NCBI GenBank assembly: GCA_036245805.1
Contig: BTRK01000004.1
Location: 27,451,541 to 27,515,540 of the forward strand
DNA length: 64,000 nucleotides
Origin: Pristionchus mayeri
Lineage: Eukaryota > Nematoda > Chromadorea > Rhabditida > Neodiplogasteridae
Reading direction: 5' to 3'
The notes under the pieces are model-generated. The model was not told where the DNA came from. It made no database searches and was given only the letters and a program-made list of their open reading frames with translations. Made by a program: the position numbers and the translations under genes. Of this stretch, positions 22,830-34,912 are shown one piece after another. Positions within the stretch are counted from its first letter, which is position 1, and every line of letters starts with the position of its first letter.

Positions 22830-25800
22830 ATGAGGCATATACTCATTCCATTGCTTCTCTTCTCATTCGTGTGCTCTTTACGAGCATCACCCAAGTTCGA
22901 TGATGATGAGGATTTGTTTGAGGTATCACCACAGTAGCAACTGAAATTAGTTCGTGCAATAATTCAGAACCTTAACAAGAGCCTACCTGAGATCTACCGG
23001 ACCAAAGTGGAAGATCTCACTCTTAGGGAACTCTCCGCTGCTCTGGGAGTACACATTCCCGGTAATGAGATCTTGATATAACGATTCATTCCGAATTTGC
23101 TTATTTTCAGAGGAGCATCGGGAAACGGCAGAGTACTTACTGAAGTTCAGGTAACCACATGACTGATATCTAACAATTCTGATCTATGCTATAATGTACT
23201 TGACCTGCTCTCAATTGCTCTTTTCAGAGATGATCGTCCAGTATCAACTCTCATGATGGCTCTACAGAAACATAATACATATTCTACTGAAGAAGCCGAA
23301 GAGTTCTCTCGGGGAGCAATGAGAGCACTACTGGACAAATCTTACAGTTCGATTCTTTCATATACCCTTCACATATTTTACTTGTCCTCCGGTTTGAGCG
23401 CTCCAATTTGTTAACATTTCAGTGATTTCTCAACACAAACGTCTCCAACCTGGCGATCATCTCTGTCGGTGCAATCAGAGAGAATGCGCTTCCGTCCATA
23501 ACGAGGTATATTCACCCATTATTTGCACTCCTTCAGAGTTCATTAAGAGTGCTAATACCTCCCCTCCTAGAAACCACAGTACTCCTATCCATCGTAATTT
23601 GGAAGTATCCGTAGCACCTTGGTTTGTAACTTACGATGAGTTAGGTGACATTGACAAGGATTCTCCCACTTGGGGAGGACTCTATTCATGTGCTTAGGAA
23701 AGTTCGGATTAGATTGAGGAAACGAGCAATAGGTATTCATATGAACTACATATTAAGTGCCGAAAACACTTGCGAGATGATCGATTGATTATTATTTTTT
23801 TTACATTAAATAAGTAATATACTGATATATAACAAATCCGAGGAAATGAATTACCTTTTTTAGTTGTACGCAGCGTTGGGACCCGAGATGTCGTCTTTCT
23901 GCCGAGTGGACAAGTATGGATACTGCATTAAATCGACGAGATATAGAGGCAACAATTCCGTCGTGGATCTGTAGTGAGTGATCGTCTACTGCCTGCATAA
24001 CTTAACACGTCTACAATGGCTGGTCGTACCCCTGCTGCTCTTCCAGTTGTGCTTACTCGTACGCGACCGAGGAGCAGAAGGAAATGCACACGGATGACCA
24101 CGAGCATCTCCACGTTTGCATGTCCACCAAGATGCAGGGCAGGCAGTGCTGCAAAGGAGCCATGTGCAACGATGTCGAACTGCCCCTCACGGTCAGCCAT
24201 CTTATCACTCTCTCCCAAGACCTAACACATCACACAGATCTACATCGTTATATTTTTCAAATAATTCTATACATTTAAACACATCTAAAACAAAAGATTT
24301 CGACTCACTGAAATTTCCATTAAAACTGCTCTTCCAGGATCCTCAAGAAATTGCCACGAATGAGAGATGGAGAGAATTGACTGAAAGCCGCGATACTTGG
24401 TCCGAATTTAACATTTTATTTCAGTGTAGACAAGTCTGTTTTTTTCCTTCTCAATAACATTATCAGCGCATAGAAGTTTAACAACAGTATGGAAAGTGGT
24501 AACTATGGAAATGGACGTTTTGTGTTGCTGTGGTAGCAATCAGCAGAAGCGAATATATACCGTTCCTGTATTTCTTTATATATATGTGCAGACAAAACGA
24601 TGTATCGTATTGGTACTCTGCAATTAAAATCACAATAAAATACCACGTAAATATTCGACTTTCAGGAAAGCAGTTGGGTTGAGTCTCACTGTACTGGTAA
24701 TCATACTTCTGATAGCTATGATTCTCACTCTTCTTCTCCTTTGCAAATTCGTCGATTGTGAGGAGTGAGTTATCCCAATTTTTTGCTGAGATATTTTAAT
24801 TTGTTATTTTCATGCGAGTTTTCCAATGATTTGTCATAAAATAAGAATTTTACTGTTGTTGAATTGCAGATTGAAGAAGAAACTTGTGGCTGCTGCATTT
24901 TCCCCAGGAACTCCATCGAATGGGACGACTACCAGAGTCTGCTCGCGATACTTCAAGTTAGTGATGTTCCCTTAGAGATTCCCTTAAATGATGCAATTGT
25001 GAAGACGTATTTGATAGAGAGTGGTAATGTAGTCGTCTCTAACAAGAATAGGTAAGGAGTGCAAATTCAGCAACGAGTCGACGGAGCGAGGGAGCAACGC
25101 CGGCAGCGAGAGTCCACTCATCCCTCCCTCCATCGTCAGAGATTTATTGTTTACTCAATCAAAACATCCTTATAAAAGTTCACGAGTTAATTTGAAATCT
25201 TGCGAAAAGCATAATTTGAATTGTTTAAAGTGTTGTATTTCAGTTGACATCAGACGGAGGAACAACTACAGGAATTAATACCACTAATCCCACTAGTTCA
25301 TTCCTTGACATGGAGACTACTCAAGGAGTCGGAACTGGAATGGGTACTTGATGAATTCCCCTTATTTCTTATCCTTTTTCTTTGTTGTTTAAATTCCGCA
25401 ATCTGTAGGAAGCACTCTGGTGGCACAGTGCACTATCTCCAGCTACATTCGACTGATGCACACACTGGGACAGGGCAAATTCGGAAAGGCAAGTCTCGTG
25501 ATAGGGTATAAATAGCGACACTTAGTCGTTGGTCATCACTACTTGATCTAATTGAAGCATGATTCATTGTAGGTATTCCTGGGGGAATGGAGAGGAGGAG
25601 AGAAGATCGCCGTCAAGAAGTTCGACTATGTCCTTTATGACTCATTCATGCAGTGCGTTCATTGAGATATTATTCAAATGGAATTATTTTGTTTCGGACA
25701 TCTGATTTTGGGAGTTAGTTACGGGGAACTTGATTACAGGGAAGTGGACATTCTCATGTCTGGTGCGATGTCGAACAGTAACATTCTGAGATGGATCGGA

Positions 25801-28800
25801 AAGGACACCGTCCGTGAGTACTTCAAGAAAACAATAATTGTTAATGATGAGTCATATGATTTTTTTAGAAACGGGATCGTCGACTGAATATTGGATCATG
25901 TCCGAGTACCATCCCAATGGATCGCTTTTTGATTACTTGGAGAAGAACGCCGTTAGTGCATTGTATTTATGATGTGCCGTATTATTAAAAACCTAGGCAA
26001 TGTGAATTGTGTATTTATTTGCAGCTGTCTCAACAAACTTATCTGATCATGATGAGAGGAATAGCAAATGGAATCTCCTTCCTCCACTCAGAAATCCCCG
26101 TAACTGATGGAACAAGTACGTATCATAATTCATATCGAACTTGCAGACTTCCCTTTCCAATCTTCCTGCTAAAATACTATTTTAAGGTGGTAAAAAGGGT
26201 GTGGCTCATCGTGATCTCAAGACCAAAAACATCCTGGTCAAGTCCGATCTCACGTGCGTAATCGCCGACTTTGGAATGGCTGTGATCAATGAGGAGGACG
26301 GAGTGAAAATTCCTCCCGGAACGAAGAAAAGCGGCACTGTCGTCAGTTTTACCTTACTTCCGCTTAGTTAACTTAACGATTGGTTGATTGCGATCTCACT
26401 GCATGCTCACATGCAGATAATTAGATTATGAAATATGCAGCGTTACTTGGCTCCTGAAGTACTGACGGACGAGATGACGAAGGTGTCTGCATTCGAGTAC
26501 TATCGAGCGAGTGATATGTACTCATTCGCACTCATATTGTGGGAATGCGCCAGAAGAACTCACGCTATCTTCGGAAAGAGTCAGTCCTTCCTCATTCCAA
26601 CATTCGTCTCCAATTTAGAGATCTCTTGAACACATTCCACAATATGTACATGTTTACATTGAAGTACCTAGTGTGATTATAGCGGCGATTGCTGAGTACT
26701 CGATGGACGAATCTCTCGCTTACTACTCCGATGTTCCTCGTGAACCATCAGTGGCAGATATGAAGGAAGCAGTAGTGGAGAAGGATCTACGACCTCCCAT
26801 TGACGAGATGTGGAACAAAAATCCAGTGAGTCGGTAGAAAAGCAATTGTGAGAGAGGCGTGGGACCGCAACAATATCACGCCATTCACGAGAGAATCGAG
26901 CTAAAATCGCCACTCTTGGGAATGGAGGGAAAATCTTGTAATGGGCTCTAGCCGGATTTGGGCACCCTGGGGGATGTCTGACACTCCCCCAAAGTTTCAT
27001 TGTCCAGATTTCATTTTGCACTTCATTGCACTGGGCCGGATCTTGGCACCACATTATTTGAGAGCTAATATCCCGATTACAGTGATAGATTCAATTATTT
27101 ATCACGTCAGGCAATAGTGCTCAGGTGAGGATGGGTCTGTACTCTTCATAAGCTGTACTCCACCAGAGGGGTCCAATCGCTCTCTTGAGATCATCGCGCC
27201 ATCGGACCTTGGGGTGGCCTTGATGGCGCGCACGGTTGTAGGGTGTCCACACGGTAGTCGCACGCGTCCAGTGGTTGACTTGCATCTCCCGTAACTTAAG
27301 CGCGCATTTTGCTTTGCATCTGAGGGCCTCCTTATTCCAGTCGCGTACTCCAGTGATCTCCCGCAGTCTCTCGTTTCTCATTCGGTCCTTGAGTGTCACT
27401 CCAGCCATTCTGCGCTCCATCTTCCTGAGTGTGACATTGAGACGTTCCTTGTCGCTTGCTCGAAGTGCCCACGTCTCACTCCCGTAAAGTACGGTTGATT
27501 TGACGCAGGAGTCGAAGAGGCGTCTCTTTGTCTTCATGGGTAGAATGCGACTGGCAAGTAGGTGAGAAAGCTTGCTCCATGCAGCCCAACCCAATCGAAT
27601 TCGGTGTTCCAGTTCGGCAGAGGGATCAAGGGGGAGAGAGATCTTCCCGCCAAGATAGGTGGCTGAATCAGCGAAGCAGAACACTTGATTATTGATTACG
27701 ATGGGTGATCGAGTGGTGGTGCATGAGGTGAGGAGGACTGTCTTCGAAGCGTTGACTTCGAGTCCGACTCTTGAACAGGCCTCTACCAACTTCCTTAGCA
27801 TCTTCTCCATTTCCGAACGGTTCTTGGCAATGAGTGCGACATCATCGGCATACTCCAGATGACAAAGATATCTTCCGTCAATCCGGAGTCCGCAGTCCTC
27901 CCAGTCGATGTCGTCCATTGCGAGGCGGAGTACAGCGTTGAAGAGGCGTGGGGACAAAGTGTCTCCCTGCCGGACTCCTCTCTTCACCTGCACGGGCACC
28001 ACATCTTCGTTCACTCTGATGAGGGTCGAAGACGACTCATAGAGGCGCCGAAGGAGATGCACGAGGGTTGGGTGTACTCCTGCCTTACAGAGAGCCTGCC
28101 ATACTGCATTCCATTCCACACAATCGAAAGCCTTGGTGAAGTCCACGAATCCTAGGTACAATGGGATATTGTACTCGTAACTCCTTTCAGCGATTTGTTT
28201 GACTGCGTGCAGGTTGTCGATCGTAGAGTGTCCTTTGCGGAAACCAGCTTGGGTGAGGGATTCAGTTTCATCGAGGCACACTTCGATTCGCTTCAAGATA
28301 ACTCGGGTGATGCTCTTTAGAGTGACTGTCAGAAGGGAGATGGGCCTATAGTTGGAAATCTTGGTTGTGTCTCCTTTCTTGTGCAGTAGGGAGACCACAG
28401 CTTCGACGAGGCCTTCAGGGACAGTGTCATCAGTCACAAGGTGGTTTAGCAGATCGGCCAATGGTTGAGCAAGGAACTCACAAGACAGATTGAGCATGTC
28501 TGGGAGAACTCTATCAGAGCCAGGGGAGTGACCACGCTTGAGGTGTGCAAGAGCATCACAGCACTCATCAGCCAAGAAAGGAGGAAAAGGCTCAGCAGAG
28601 GGAGGAATGGCGAGAGGGAGAGAAACAGCAGGCGTTTAGAGAGCCTCGTAGAAGCGTTGGACTTCAGTCTTGGTCGCTTGTTGGGAAAGCGCTCCAGAGA
28701 CGGAGTCAGGCACGAGAAGGCGCTTCTTGGTTGCGTGTAAATCTCTTGTGGCACGCTCTTGTGGCATCTCTTGTGGTACTTCTTCCCATCATGGCTGCAT

Positions 28801-31439
28801 CTTTGGCTTGCTTTTCTTTCCTTCGGCGGATGTCATCACAGATGGCGGCACGGGAGGCTTTGCAGGCAATCGAGTAGGCGAGGGCATCAGCAGGGTTTGA
28901 TCTCAAAAGATGGCGACTAGCGATGAGGCGGCGAGTTGAGGGCGAAATCCAGGGTGGCACTTGACGTTTCCTCCAACTGTTGGTAGCGGCAGTATGGTCG
29001 AAAGCGATGATTGATGAGTAGGCTTCTGGAGCATTCTTGGGGCGGGCAAGGGGCATAGATCCGAGTAAGTTAGAGTCAGCAGAGTAAGCGCGCCGATCGA
29101 AATCGTAGCGCTCTCTGTGACGTCTCTGCTTGGCCTTGCCGGGAAGAGAGAGACACATTCGGACGAGGCGGTGATCGGATATGAACTCGAAGCGACCGAC
29201 TACTCCACAGCTGACAACTCGCGCGGAAGGAGGGGCAGCGATGTAGTCTATCTGGGAGAGCGTAGTACCGTTGGGGGACCGCCAAGTCCATAGACGGCCG
29301 TGTCTCTTCTTCTGGAATGTGTTCCATACGCGCAGGTTGTTACGCACGCAGGCCTCGGTGAAAGTGCGGCCGCGTGAGTTTGGGGACTGAGAGGCGTAGG
29401 GCCCGATATGACATTCATTACCAGGCTTTTGCGACACTCTACAGTTGAAGTCACCCATCAACACTGGCGTGTAACCTCTGGGCGCGCTCTGCAGAGCGGC
29501 GTCAACCTGGTCGAGGAATGTGTCGTACTCGCAATAGTCATAGGAGGACGTCGGAGCGTACGCACAAACGAGGAAGACACGTTCTTGAGGCAACTGCAGA
29601 GTGGCCAAACGGGGAGAGAGGCCTAGAAACACAGCTCCTTGCGCCAACTGCGCGCGGAGGAGAAAAGCGACACCGTGAGACGCGGTGGTACTGCCCGAGT
29701 GGAAGACCACAGTGCCTGAGGAAGTGAGAGAGAATGATCCTACACTCACAATCCTTGAATCCTGCACTGCGATGACATCCCACTTGATCTTGCCGAGGGC
29801 CAGTTCCAGCTCGATGAGCTTGTCTCTTGAGGCGCGGGTCCGCGCATTGATGGTGCCGATGAAGAGGTGGCGATCCATCGAAGAGGCTTGCAACTACCGC
29901 GGGCCAAACGCTTCTGGTAGAGGGACGCTGGGTGGAGGGAGCGACGGGGGAGAAAGAACAACCCGCCGCTCGCCAATCGCTTGTCGACCCAGAATGATAG
30001 ATAGTGCAAAATTTACCTCTGAGTGACCCCGGCTCATTTTTCGAGCTCTATCGATCTATCTAAATCAGATCCTGGGAATTTTCATTTAAACCATGCTACA
30101 TTCAAGGTCATTTTTCTCGACAACTAATGGAAAGGAGCAGCTAAAATTTTTTTTTTATCTGAACGACAGCTGTCGAATGAGGTGCTTGCGCCGAAAATAC
30201 GGACACGGCTGTGAAACTTTCGCCATTTAAACTTTCCCGGATCGTTTGAACTTTCTTTTCCACAGTCAATTGTCACTTACACCGCTCTCTTCTGAGAGCG
30301 CGGCCAAGAATGATCGTTGTTCCTAAGAATTGCCTGTGGAAAATAAAGTTCAAACGATCCGGAAAAGTTTACTTCGGGAAAGTTTCACAGCCGTGCCTGT
30401 ATTTTCGGCGCAAGCACCTCATTCGACAGCTCTCGCTCAGATGCATTCACTCCTAAAATTATAGCTGCTCCTTTCCATTAGTTTTCGAGAAAAAATGACC
30501 TTAAATGTAACATGGTTTAAATGAACATTCTCAGGATCTGATTTAGATAGATCGATAGAGCTCGAAAAATGAGCCGGGGTCACTCAGAGGTAAATTTTGC
30601 TCTATCTGTCACTGTAATGGGGTTATTAGCTCTCAAAGAGGGAGGTGCCAAGATCCAGCTCGGTGCAATGATGTCCAAAATGATATCTGGACAATGAGAC
30701 TTTGGGGGAGTGTCAGACATCCCTAAATATGCCCAAATCCGGCTAGAACCCATTACACGATTTTCCATCCGTTCCATGTCCCAGCTCGATTTTCTCGTGA
30801 ATGGCGTGATATCGCCAGATCTAATCGGCAAAATTTCATTTTTTTAAATGTATGCAGTCCTGTTGGTTTTCCAAAGTAAACTATTGCCCCAGGTCCCAGT
30901 GACCCCCAGTACCCCACCTCTTTTGCATCTCCAGCTTTGAGAAAATTGGGCCTAAATTGGTGCATCGTTTTCAGCATGCAATTCTGTATAGGGTCATATA
31001 AAGATGTTTTTTGGAACGTCCGGTAATTTAATTTTGTTTTAAGTGGGAACCCAACATATCTGTAAGTTTTTGAGGATAGATGATAAGGCCTACTAGAGAG
31101 AGGTTGAGTGAGAGAGCGCGTTGTCATACTATCATCTATTTGATAGCAGGGAATATGTGTTTAAATGAGCAATAAATGGGGACTAGCTGTCAACCAGTTG
31201 AAGAGTATGCCATGACGTTAGATGGAAGCAAATGGCGTGATGTGTTATTGATTGATGCTGAGAGGGGAAGGAAGACTCGAATGACTGAGTGTATGCAGGT
31301 ATTCTTCGAGATGTCTCGTATCATGCGAGAGTGCTGGTCTACCAACTCCACTGCTCGTCTCACTGCTCTCAACGTGAAGATCGTCATCGATCGACTCTCC
31401 AGTCATCTCAATCTCAATCTTCCCACTGGATATGATTGA
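22830..31439 (+). CDS. daf-1: type I TGF-beta receptor serine/threonine kinase (DAF-1-like)
   Basis: This is a transmembrane kinase that phosphorylates R-Smads in a ligand complex at the plasma membrane. Twenty exons (22830-22922, 22968-23061, 23111-23150, 23228-23346, 23423-23505, 23864-23970, 24047-24191, 24338-24399, 24666-24764, 24870-24960, 25244-25343, 25409-25488, 25573-25652, 25740-25813, 25869-25951, 26025-26115, 26187-26338, 26441-26579, 26683-26825, 31299-31439) sum to 2016 bases: 671 codons. There is a signal peptide (residues 1-18), then a Cys-free segment to about residue 129, a Cys-rich ectodomain ('LCRCNQREC', '[10 protein letters not shown]'), a TM at about 251-273, and a GS-like region '[10 protein letters not shown]'. 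The kinase follows: 'GQGKFG', 'IAVKKF', 'HRDLKTKNI' (about 489), 'ADFGMAV' and 'RYLAPEVL'. 'VKSDLTC', 'SEYHPNGSL' and 'GTRYLAPE' favour DAF-1 over SMA-6. The intron after 25488 uses a GC donor (AAG|GCAAGT). Confidence 0.88.
27121..28575 (-). pseudogene. LINE reverse transcriptase region
   Basis: The open frame of 484 codons includes RT blocks '[20 protein letters not shown]', '[12 protein letters not shown]', '[12 protein letters not shown]', '[14 protein letters not shown]' and the catalytic 'EYADDVAL'. It ends with thumb/C-terminal '[10 protein letters not shown]'. The upstream continuation toward the endonuclease is open in this frame except for an in-frame TAA (28636-28638 on the + strand as TTA), so the ORF2-type protein is broken. 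The RT itself looks undamaged, suggesting a recent insertion. Confidence 0.9.
28706..29893 (-). pseudogene. LINE endonuclease (EEP) region
   Basis: The 395-codon frame has endonuclease blocks 'IGTINARTR', '[11 protein letters not shown]', 'LMGDFNCRV' and 'ISDHRLVRM', matching RTE/CR1-type apurinic-like endonucleases. It continues into the linker ('[10 protein letters not shown]') and then ends out of frame with the RT. A single-base shift near 28735-28745 separates it from the frame that leads into the RT region. With the downstream TAA this makes at least two lesions in the polyprotein. Confidence 0.87.
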
Positions 31440-31707
31440 GTTTCAACATCATTTGTCGCTAGTCTCTTCTTTCGTCTTGCTCATAACGAACCAAATGTGC
31501 AATTTATTAATCGCTAAGCTTCAATTAGTGAGTCTCGCTACCTCACACTTGAGAGTGTTGCATAGTATTGTATAGCTGTGATCTAGATGCTCTCCCCGTG
31601 TCCACTGGCTGGCCTCCCGGTTATACTCTCCAATCAGATTTAACAGAGTATTTTCCTTATATATCCATTTACTTACAACCATAGTTGCCCACGCCGGCGG
31701 CGACCCC
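31440..31707. other. 3' flank of daf-1-like gene
   Basis: This is noncoding sequence after the TGA at 31437-31439. It contains the expected 3' UTR ('AATTTATTAAT' near 31500). The segment 31684-31707 ('TTGCCCACGCCGGCGGCGA') resembles the complement of 32428-32447 on the other side of the foldback element, so the element's inverted ends may reach this far. Confidence 0.4.
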
Positions 31708-32415
31708 CATGAACCCCTATTCATGCTGGGGCGCTTCCCCCCTCGATATGAGGGGGGAAGCGCCCCAGCATATATAGGGGGTGATGGTCAAAAGTCAATT
31801 GGTAGGTCAATAGTAGGTCAAAACTAGGTACCGTACCCAATCGATAGTACAGTACCCCCAGATACCGTATACCACTACCGTAACCCACGATTATCACAAA
31901 CTAACTTTATTTTTCAAAAGTCCTGGTACCGTGTCCAATCGATTATACAGCACCCAACTGACTACCGTAACCCAGTTCCTTGGGTCAGATCCAGTTCCTT
32001 GGGTCAAACATTTTTCTAAAAATCCTAAATCGAGCTAAATAATGTTTTAAATTATCCTTCCGTATCTCTAATTACTGTAGAATCATTATGTAATCGACTT
32101 AGGATTTTTAGAAAAACGTTTGACACTTTTAGAAAAATGTTTGACCCAAGGAACTGGGTTACGGTAGTCAGTTGGGTACTGTATAATCGATTGGACACGG
32201 TACCAGGACTTTTTAAAAATAAAGTTAGTTTGTGATAATCGTGGGTTACGGTAGTGGTATACGGTATCTGGGGGTACTGTACTATCGATTGGGTACGGTA
32301 CCTAGTCTTGACCTACTATTGACCTACCAATCGATTTTTGACCCCCTATACATGCTGGGGCGCTTCCCCCCTCATATCGAAGGGGGAAGCGCCCCAGCAT
32401 GAATAGAGGTTCATG
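31708..32415. mobile_element. foldback element with a terminal hairpin at each end, about 708 bp
   Basis: The left arm (31708-32030) and right arm (32125-32415) are near-perfect inverted repeats of at least 290 bases around an AT-rich centre. Each outer end carries its own hairpin: 'GCTGGGGCGCTTCCCCCC', a short loop, then the complement (31725-31772 and 32354-32400). The arms hold repeated 'TACCGTAACCC' and 'ACCGTACCCAATCGAT' words. There is no ORF. It could be a MITE or a satellite-like palindrome; the superfamily is not assigned. Confidence 0.85.
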
Positions 32416-33191
32416 CTCTGAAAATACCTCGCCGCCAGTGTTGGGCAACGCTTACAACCCATTTTTCGCTATATTCATGAACTTGTTTTCAGATCTCATT
32501 GTTACTTTTCTTGTCAGATGCCCTTACTCTGATTTCCAAACTTTGTTCAACAGAAATGTTGGATCCTTCTCAATGGTCGTTGCCCAGTTATTTCCTTGAA
32601 TGTACAATTTGTATGAACTCTCAGCAGGATGTACAATCCATCCTTTTACTTCTCTTTTCTTTGCTGTTCACTCATTGCTTCCTATTGTACTGCATAGATT
32701 GATACACTGTAGTGTCTGATATCTCTCCCCTAGCACGTTCCATGCATATTCCCTGTGTCCCTATATGTAAGGGTGTTGCATCTGACCGAGTAGCTATTTC
32801 ACAATTCCTTCCCGTTCGAGCTTTTATATTTTCAAATATGTAGTGCATACGCCCATCTCCTCTCTTGATTACGGTACTTCGTCGTAGCTCGAGACACTGT
32901 TCATTGACCACTCAATTTTCTTCTCCATAAATATAAATACCAGTCTCCCAATTGTTTCCCTTCTTCCACTGAGAACTACTACCATTCCCACACATCTGTT
33001 ACATTGGAAATGACGTGTCCAATGTTGTTTTACGATGGAAGTAAATGTTTGCTATATCTCAGTTCTGGGCTAATTATTGAGAGGTGTATGAAAACAAGAG
33101 GATGATCATTGAGGATGATACCACACGGCTGGCCACGTGTGTGTTCCCTTCACAATAACGGTGGTTTAATAGATTAGAGAGAGCGAGGGAG

Positions 33192-34544
33192 ATGAGTGAG
33201 ACGAGAGCGACAGTGGTCACTTTGCACCCTCCCATCCTTCCTCCTCCCTCTTCCTCCTCCTCTTCCTCTCTAAATAAATGGAGAAACATTCTGATTGTGC
33301 CGTGTTGTGCTCATATTGCAACCACCTCGTTTCCCGATCAATTTTCCTTTTTCCAAATGAATATTATCTCTTCTCAATGGATTGACGATGAATTCGATTC
33401 ATCTTCTCACAGGAATGCGCGACAAAAAGAGATGAGTTATAGGGATTGAGGTGAACGTGGTGATGATCTGTCTTCGCCTCTCTTATCTCACTCTCCGCCT
33501 CCTCATTTTGTCCCCATGCACAGATCTTGTCTCTCTCTCCCTCTCCCTGATCGAAGTCGTGACCATTATCTGTCTCTTCCTTCATCCCTCCATCATTCTT
33601 CTTCCTCTCTCAGGGTGAGTACCACTGGCAGTCTCCGATGTTCTCCACTCTATATTCCATCTACTACTATTCTTTCTTCTTCGTATATTCCTCCACAATT
33701 CTTCTGGTTCTCTGCAGATCAGGCTGGGGTGAGTCCTCCATTCATTCAGTGTAACTTCCCCCATCTCTCTAATGTCATATGGGAACTCTCGCACTTTCAT
33801 TGCACCTTTCATTTGAATAGACATCGTCGATCGTTTATCGATATCGATATTTGTAGTTGGCATAGACTGCCACTTGAAGCCAAAATGCTGTGCCTAATAC
33901 TTTGCACCTTACACCACCTAGTAAGCTTTCACCGCTTCCGAAAGATAACGAAGGCTGATATCAGCTCAGATTGTAGTTAGGAATGGGGAGAGGAACCAGG
34001 TCGTTTCATTTCTGTTTCCCTGACATTCACAGTGCAAAGTGATCGTTTCCCGATCAATTCTCATGGGAAAAAAAGTGTGATGAATGGGAGGAGATAAGTC
34101 AGTTCGAAGCTGCAGAAAACTCTCCAAACATCTCTATTAAACGACGAAGAGGCGCCCACTTGAGATGTTAATTGAGATAATTGGCTTCTGATTAAGGTCC
34201 GATTCCTCGATGGTTTTTGTCCATCTTGGATGTGATCAATGGACGAAAAGAAGAAGAAGAGGGCCCCATTCTCTTCGAAAAAGTGAGAATAATTCTTCCC
34301 CGGTAGTCAGCTTTTTGAAGAAAAATAGTTCTTTTGTTGAAGAAATGCATAGATAAGTACTGCTTTCCTTTCAGAAAAGTCTCATCTCCTCGGTCATCGA
34401 GAATGGAAAGGAGAAAGAAGGAGAGAAACTGTTCGCAGTCAGTCTCTCTCTCGCTGGCAACGGAATTGCATCCATCATCAGAGTGAGAACCAGAGTGAGA
34501 ACAACGTCGATCAATGGAATGAGCAGCATCCAATCTTACTCTTA
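33192..34544 (+). CDS. possible small multi-exon gene, function unknown
   Basis: Fragments with splice-like borders on the + strand are: about 33523-33611, hydrophobic ('EVVTIICLFLHPSIILLPL'), ending at a GTGAGT donor; about 34198-34283 ('WFLSILDVINGRKEEEEGP'), ending at GTGAGA; and 34374-34544 ('SSVIENGKEKEGEKLFAVSL'), with a TTTCAG acceptor and a TAA stop. The last two join in phase. The first ATG, near 33192, is a guess. It could be a separate small membrane protein or upstream exons of the acyltransferase gene, which lacks its N-terminus. No family match is recognised. Confidence 0.25.
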
Positions 34545-34912
34545 ATCCTCTCTCATTCCATTCTCGCTCCTTCTTCAGTTGTATTCTTGTCTCTCACCTT
34601 CTTATCTCCCTTATCTTCACGAATTTTACGACCTCAAAAGCGTGGATTCTAGGATGCACTCGAGGGAAAGAACAAGGGCGAGATGGGGGGTATATTTCGA
34701 AAAAAACAATTCGAAGTCAGGACCATTAAAAAGACTCAGGACATACTCATTTCAAAATTGATTCGCAAAATGATGGTTGACTTTGTTTGAGGACGACATG
34801 ATGCTTGGAATGGTGCATCCTCCTTCAACTCTAGATCTTCTCACATCGAAATCTCGTCATTTATCCACCCAAATTCTTCATTATATCGGACTACTCTTTC
34901 GGTTTGTTAATA
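34545..34912. other. noncoding stretch before the Tc1-like MITE
   Basis: No gene is recognised. An upstream exon of the acyltransferase gene is expected between here and the small ORF fragments to the left, but I could not identify one by conservation. Confidence 0.4.

Larger units (their letters stand above)
27091..29994 (-). mobile_element. RTE-type non-LTR retrotransposon (LINE), near full length
   Basis: The element is flanked by a candidate 8-base target duplication 'TGATAGAT' (27083-27090 and 29995-30002). In minus orientation it has a short 5' leader, an apurinic-endonuclease-like region and a reverse transcriptase, and only about 30 bases 3' of the RT stop. That compact 3' end is usual for the RTE clade. 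It is inserted into the palindromic element, antisense to the daf-1-like host gene. Confidence 0.88.
26873..30813. mobile_element. giant palindromic (foldback) element, copy 1, split by a LINE
   Basis: The terminal segment 26873-27090 ('ATATCACGCCATTCACGAGA...') is an imperfect inverted repeat of 30603-30813 ('...TCTCGTGAATGGCGTGATAT'). Inside, 30003-30300 and 30301-30602 are inverted copies of each other. Removing the LINE (27091-30002) leaves an element of about 1.03 kb that is nearly one palindrome, with arms of about 0.5 kb. It has no ORF. A related, truncated copy lies at 36097-37132. It occupies the last intron of the daf-1-like gene. The superfamily is not identified. Confidence 0.85.

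Noticed and set aside
24961..25051. Extra exon of the daf-1-like gene ending at GGTAAGG
   Set aside because: Reading into it from the preceding exon meets a stop (CCTTAG). The donor TTA|GTGATG at 24960 gives perfect phase to the GS exon instead.
27859..28155. + strand ORFs within the LINE
   Set aside because: They are antisense shadows of the reverse transcriptase frame.
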